A DNA stretch of 7,869 nt. It comes from Flavobacteriales bacterium (GTDB taxonomy: Bacteria > Bacteroidota > Bacteroidia > Flavobacteriales_D > Crocinitomicaceae). The DNA is taken from positions 1-7,869 of the forward strand of contig CANMFV010000039.1 of the NCBI GenBank assembly GCA_947496835.1. Direction: 5' to 3'. Position numbers and translations under genes: made by a program. The notes under the pieces are model-generated. The model did no database searches. It worked only from the letters and a program-made list of their open reading frames with translations, and was not told where the DNA came from. This document shows, piece after piece, positions 6,335 to 7,869 of the stretch (position 1 is the first letter of the stretch; the number at the start of each line of letters is the position of its first letter).

Positions 6335-7608
6335 TTCGATTGATTTGGTTTTATCTTCTTTTTCCTTCTCTCCTTTTTTCTCAATCCATTGATTTAAGGA
6401 CCATAAATTATGCTAAGTTTTCGAAAGATGACGAGCGCATTGCAGCACAATATGGTTTTATAAATACGGATTGCAATCATTTTCAATTTTTCTCTAAAGA
6501 AAGTCCGAATTGGATGACCCTCTTTGATGAAATGCAACAAATGATCTCAAAAAAAGATCGAAAGTTAAATTTCTATCACATCGGTGGTTCTCACATACAA
6601 GCAGACATTTACACCCACGATTTTCGCACTTTTCTTCAGACACATTGGACCGGATTGAGTGGAGAACGTGGCTTGGTTTTTCCGTTTGATTTAGCAAAAA
6701 CAAACAATCCTTCCAACTACCATTTTTCATCACCGAATAAGTGGAAATCATTTCGAAGTGTGAATGATCATTCCGATGATCTTGATTATGGAATTACAGG
6801 AGCAACGATTAAGTGCCCTGACTCTGTTATTACCATAAACTTCAAGCACATGCGAACACTGATTAAACCGCCATTTAATCAACTTCGTATCCTTCACAAT
6901 ACAGGTGAATTCCCTTATGAATTGAATTTTGGCGGACAAGAATTATTAGTAAGCGAAACATCCCATCACGCTGAATTAGGGTATACGGATGTCACCTTTA
7001 CGGATTACATAGACTCACTCGATTTACAGTTTGTTAAGAACGTTTCTGACGCTTACACGCTTGAAATCTATGGCTTTGAATTTCTGAATGAATTACCAGG
7101 TATCACCTATAACGCGATTGGGATTAACGGAGCAGGGCTCTACACATATCTTGGGAATGAACATTTTTTGAGGGATTTAAGGGTTCATCCACCAGATCTT
7201 TTTGTTTTTTCTGTTGGAACAAATGACGCCTTTGCCAGTTTTAACAGTTTCGATCCATCGGTTTACAAACGAAACCTTGAATCCTTAATGAAGCTTATTC
7301 TTTCAGTGAATCCTAAATGCGCCTTATTATTGACAGTTCCCAATGACAATCAATTTCATAATTCACCGAACAAAAATACGGAACGACAAAGGGAGGTCAT
7401 CGTTCAATTAGCGCAACAATACCAAATGCCTATTTGGGACTTTTACGGAGTAATGGGAGAGCTCGGATCCTCCTTGACTTGGAAGAAAAATAGCCTTATG
7501 CAGTCTGACTATGTACATTTCAGTTCAACGGGATATCACTTAATCGGAAATTTATTAATCAACGCTTTTACAAAATACCTCAGTGCATTTGAGGAACTGA
7601 CACCATAA
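6331..7608 (+). CDS. Secreted SGNH-family protein, paralog of upstream gene
   Basis: A 425-residue protein with a signal peptide at 1-18 (IRLIWFYLLFPSLLFS, likely cut near Q18) and no later membrane helix, so it should be periplasmic. The SGNH blocks are: block I HIGGSHIQAD with S87, block II G267 in GINGAG, block III GTND with N298, and block V D393-Y-V-H396. The usual GDS of block I is GGS here. Its spacing between blocks matches the upstream protein closely, and the segment before block V is alike in both (WDFYGVMGELG here, WDLFGAMGG there), so the two are diverged tandem copies. The ATG at 6331 overlaps the previous stop as ATGA and has AGGA at 6319-6322; the in-frame ATG at 6289 would add 14 charged residues before the signal peptide and lies inside the upstream gene. 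Hydrolase and acyltransferase roles cannot be told apart from sequence. Confidence 0.82.
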   Translation: MIRLIWFYLLFPSLLFSQSIDLRTINYAKFSKDDERIAAQYGFINTDCNHFQFFSKESPNWMTLFDEMQQMISKKDRKLNFYHIGGSHIQADIYTHDFRTFLQTHWTGLSGERGLVFPFDLAKTNNPSNYHFSSPNKWKSFRSVNDHSDDLDYGITGATIKCPDSVITINFKHMRTLIKPPFNQLRILHNTGEFPYELNFGGQELLVSETSHHAELGYTDVTFTDYIDSLDLQFVKNVSDAYTLEIYGFEFLNELPGITYNAIGINGAGLYTYLGNEHFLRDLRVHPPDLFVFSVGTNDAFASFNSFDPSVYKRNLESLMKLILSVNPKCALLLTVPNDNQFHNSPNKNTERQREVIVQLAQQYQMPIWDFYGVMGELGSSLTWKKNSLMQSDYVHFSSTGYHLIGNLLINAFTKYLSAFEELTP

Positions 7609-7610
7609 TC

Positions 7611-7869
7611 ATGCAACGAATACAGCAACTATTTTCTTTTAATTCCCAAGAGCCACTCATCTTTACACAGCTAGACTTTTGGCTGTTTTTCATCTTAGTG
7701 ATGGTCATTTTTTCGGCGATTCACAAACATTTTTTAGTAAGAAGCATTTTCTTGACGGTTATTAGTTTGTTCTTTTACTTCAAGACATCTGGACTTTTCG
7801 TTTTACTGCTTGGACTCACACTTGTCGTAAATTATGCTTTTGGAATTAGGGTACAAGAAGCCGAGAAAG
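7611..7869 (+). CDS. MBOAT-type membrane O-acyltransferase (5' part)
   Basis: An open frame starting 2 bases after the previous stop and running off the window; 86 codons are visible. Hydrophobic stretches at about 23-38, 44-57 and 60-78 give at least three membrane helices. The opening has the shape of MBOAT proteins of the AlgI/PatA/DltB group: FNSQEPLIFTQLDFWLFF, then RSIFLTVISLFFYF (44-57), then LTLVVNYAFGI (69-79), matching the family pattern of an R-led helix ending in FY and a helix ending in (D/N)Y..G. Known members move acyl groups, usually acetyl, across the inner membrane for transfer to peptidoglycan, alginate, cellulose or teichoic acids, with SGNH-family partners in the periplasm; both preceding genes encode such proteins. 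The catalytic histidine lies beyond the window, so the call rests on the N-terminus and neighbours. GAGGA at 7591-7595 is rather far away to be its ribosome site. Confidence 0.75.
   Translation, partial: MQRIQQLFSFNSQEPLIFTQLDFWLFFILVMVIFSAIHKHFLVRSIFLTVISLFFYFKTSGLFVLLLGLTLVVNYAFGIRVQEAEK

Noticed and set aside
7611..7869. DltB of a D-alanylation operon
   Set aside because: No dltA, dltC or dltD homolog is visible and the two preceding genes are SGNH proteins; the broader MBOAT call is safer.

Overview
The window looks like chromosomal sequence from a Bacteroidota bacterium, most likely of the flavobacterial type. The grounds are AT-rich DNA, mostly weak or absent Shine-Dalgarno sites, one well-formed TTG-N20-TAnnTTTG promoter of the kind typical of this phylum, and protein families common there. 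A Fluviicola/Crocinitomicaceae-like source is a guess and not demonstrated. No tRNA, rRNA, CRISPR array, insertion sequence or phage gene is visible, and no stretch above 60 bases lacks a gene.

Left block (1-2567, + strand): the end of the N-terminal subunit of a split transketolase, then a secreted von Willebrand factor A (VWA) protein, then the C-terminal transketolase subunit. The three genes are almost seamless: the first junction is TAATG and the second is a 2-base gap. An apparently unrelated secreted VWA protein therefore sits between two halves of one cytosolic enzyme. The VWA protein has a complete MIDAS metal site, followed by what looks like three repeats of about 75 residues with beta-sandwich character.

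Middle block (2568-4811): a small DUF2892 (YgaP-like) membrane protein on the + strand, convergent with a long - strand gene for a YyaL/DUF255 protein (thioredoxin-like domain plus alpha/alpha-barrel). Their stop codons share the palindrome TTAA.

Right block (4812-7869, + strand): a compact divergent promoter region, then three tightly packed genes. These are a membrane-anchored SGNH-family protein with a GTG start, a second secreted SGNH-family protein overlapping it by ATGA, and the first 86 codons of an MBOAT-type membrane acyltransferase cut by the window end. The two SGNH proteins are paralogs: the spacing between catalytic blocks is nearly identical, and both have about 180 residues between blocks I and II, room for an inserted beta-rich module. 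By analogy with known MBOAT + SGNH pairs (PatA/PatB, AlgI/AlgJ/AlgX), this is best read as a candidate envelope or polysaccharide O-acylation cassette with two periplasmic SGNH partners. It is the most interesting part of the window. The substrate is unknown.
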